Assembly (NCBI GenBank): GCA_003165315.1
Contig: PLSX01000229.1
Span: forward strand, 48,475-93,465
DNA: 44,991 bases
Source of the DNA: Acidobacteriota bacterium
Lineage (GTDB): Bacteria; Acidobacteriota; Terriglobia; UBA7540
Reading direction: 5' to 3'
The notes beneath the pieces are model-generated. The model was not told the DNA's origin. It was given only the letters and a program-made list of their open reading frames with translations, and made no database searches. Positions 43,947 to 44,991 of the stretch are shown piece after piece (the first letter of the stretch is position 1; each line of letters opens with the position of its first letter). Made by a program: the position numbers and the translations under genes.

Positions 43947-44273
43947 CCTGGCACCCTTTGAGATTCAAGTGGCCAAGCGCGTCCAAAGCCACCGGTATAC
44001 GCGGATTGAAGTCTTGTCTCGGACAAAATGTCACTAAGTCTTTTAGAATGAACAATTTGTCGCCTTTCAACTCGACCCCTCTTTTTCTCCTTTCGGTGCT
44101 CTATTCACGCCGTATAACGGTTTGTGATTTTAACCCTCTACGCACGGTGCTCTAATCCACCTTTGAAGCCTGTGTCTTAATCCTTTCATCGGGAGTGTTC
44201 CTCGGGCTGTTTATCATTCACGAGGCCGCGCATTTCACCCCCGTTATTTCATCTGCCTTCCTCAGGAGGAAAT
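43947..44273. other. 327-bp intergenic region ahead of the radical SAM gene
   Basis: I see no gene, tRNA or clear riboswitch. The 3' end carries the AGGAGG (44264-44269) of the next gene. No convincing -35/-10 pair was found. Confidence 0.5.
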
Positions 44274-44991
44274 GTGGCCACTCTTACGATTGAACCCCCT
44301 GCCAAGCCCCGCCGCAAAAACGACTTTGAGATCATTCAGCCGGAAACCACGTTCACAGGCTCACCCATCGAGCCCCTGGAGAAGGGTCTGCCGAAGACGA
44401 CGCAATCGATCTGCCCGGAATGCCTACAGGTGATCGATGCCCGCCTTTTCGAAGAGAACGGCGCGGTTTACATGGAGAAGACGTGCGCGGAGCACGGAGA
44501 ATTTCGCGACAAAATTTATTCCGATGCGCGCCTTTACCATAAGATGGAAGCGTGGGAATTCGGCGACAATCGCGGCCTGGAGAACCCCGCCATCAAGAAC
44601 GCCACACGTTGTCCCGATGACTGCGGAATGTGCTCCATGCACACCTCGCACACGGTTCTTTCCAATGTGGACCTCACCAATCGCTGCAACCTGACCTGCC
44701 CCGTCTGTTTTGCCAACGCCAATGCGGCGGGATATATCTATGAGCCGACATTTGAGCAAGTCACCGGCATGTTGGAAGGATTGCGCGCGCAGCGTCCCGT
44801 GCCCAACCGCGTAGTGCAATTTTCCGGCGGCGAGCCCACGCTCTACCCGCGCTTCATGGACGTCCTGCGCAAGGCCACCGAACTCGGGTTCACCCACCTG
44901 CAAGTGGCGACAAATGGAATCTGCTTCGCCGAGCTTGAATTTGCCCAGGCCGCTAAAGAAGCAGGTCTGCACACGCTCTACCTGCAATTCG
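44274..44991 (+). CDS. Radical SAM protein of the MJ0619/Tes type, N-terminal part (runs off window end)
   Basis: 239 codons are visible from a GTG at 44274, which follows AGGAGG by four bases. An overlapping ATG two bases earlier is in another frame that soon stops. An N-terminal zinc or rubredoxin-like part has CPEC (47-50) and CAEH (71-74). CPDDCGMC (113-120) follows, then the radical SAM cluster motif C138-x3-C142-x2-C145 (NRCNLTCPVCF) and SGGEPTLYPR. This order is that of MJ0619-like proteins, which include the archaeal tetraether lipid synthase Tes. Bacterial relatives have been linked to membrane-spanning lipids. A lipid-coupling role here is inference; related proteins of other function exist. 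The C-terminus and neighbours are unseen. Confidence 0.87.
   Translation, partial: MATLTIEPPAKPRRKNDFEIIQPETTFTGSPIEPLEKGLPKTTQSICPECLQVIDARLFEENGAVYMEKTCAEHGEFRDKIYSDARLYHKMEAWEFGDNRGLENPAIKNATRCPDDCGMCSMHTSHTVLSNVDLTNRCNLTCPVCFANANAAGYIYEPTFEQVTGMLEGLRAQRPVPNRVVQFSGGEPTLYPRFMDVLRKATELGFTHLQVATNGICFAELEFAQAAKEAGLHTLYLQF

Overview
The window looks like a chromosomal segment of an Acidobacteriota bacterium, or a close soil relative. This rests on gene content, not on any search. The evidence is a very large TonB-dependent receptor with an N-terminal carboxypeptidase-regulatory-like domain, a PadR regulator, secreted GH106 and GH29 enzymes, a GtaA/DUF4965 protein, tandem LemA genes with a GIDE-domain partner, and a radical SAM protein of the MJ0619/Tes type. 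Most genes sit on the minus strand. Several apparently use TTG or GTG starts behind good Shine-Dalgarno sequences. I saw no CRISPR array, prophage, integrase, transposase or rRNA.

Layout. Positions 1-5911 (minus) hold the 5' part of thrS, preceded upstream by a large cytoplasmic hybrid histidine kinase with a GAF domain and eight PAS-like domains. Positions 5912-8007 are a 2-kb gene-free island of degenerate repeats, including three copies of a 62-bp core at a 166-167 bp period. Positions 8008-12203 (minus) hold thiE, a small membrane protein and a 1054-residue TPR protein. Positions 12444-15902 (plus) encode the TonB-dependent receptor. Positions 15893-19858 hold small genes: a GIY-YIG/DUF123 protein, a DUF3592-like pseudogene, and DUF2569, DUF2461, CDGSH and CopD/HemJ-like proteins.

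Positions 20128-25910 (minus) form a secreted glycan-degradation block: GH106 rhamnosidase-like, GH29 fucosidase, and an unrecognised secreted protein that may be a glycosidase. With the GtaA-like protein and sugar-type MFS permease at 32017-35571, this suggests scavenging of deoxyhexose-containing polysaccharides. Between them lie tRNA-Leu(UAA), a complete miniature transcription unit for a 12-residue lysine-rich peptide (26466-26666), an MltD-like lytic transglycosylase lipoprotein, a three-gene membrane/outer-membrane operon of unknown role (29118-30983), and an apparently self-regulated padR.

Positions 35791-36079 hold a VbhA-type antitoxin and the truncated start of its Fic toxin, cut where the lemA block begins. 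Positions 36085-38268 are two lemA paralogues behind a GIDE-domain gene. Positions 38492-43946 hold three short-chain dehydrogenases, a proline-rich lipoprotein, prephenate dehydratase, a TetR regulator and a zinc-ribbon protein. The window ends inside a GTG-started radical SAM gene (44274 onward).
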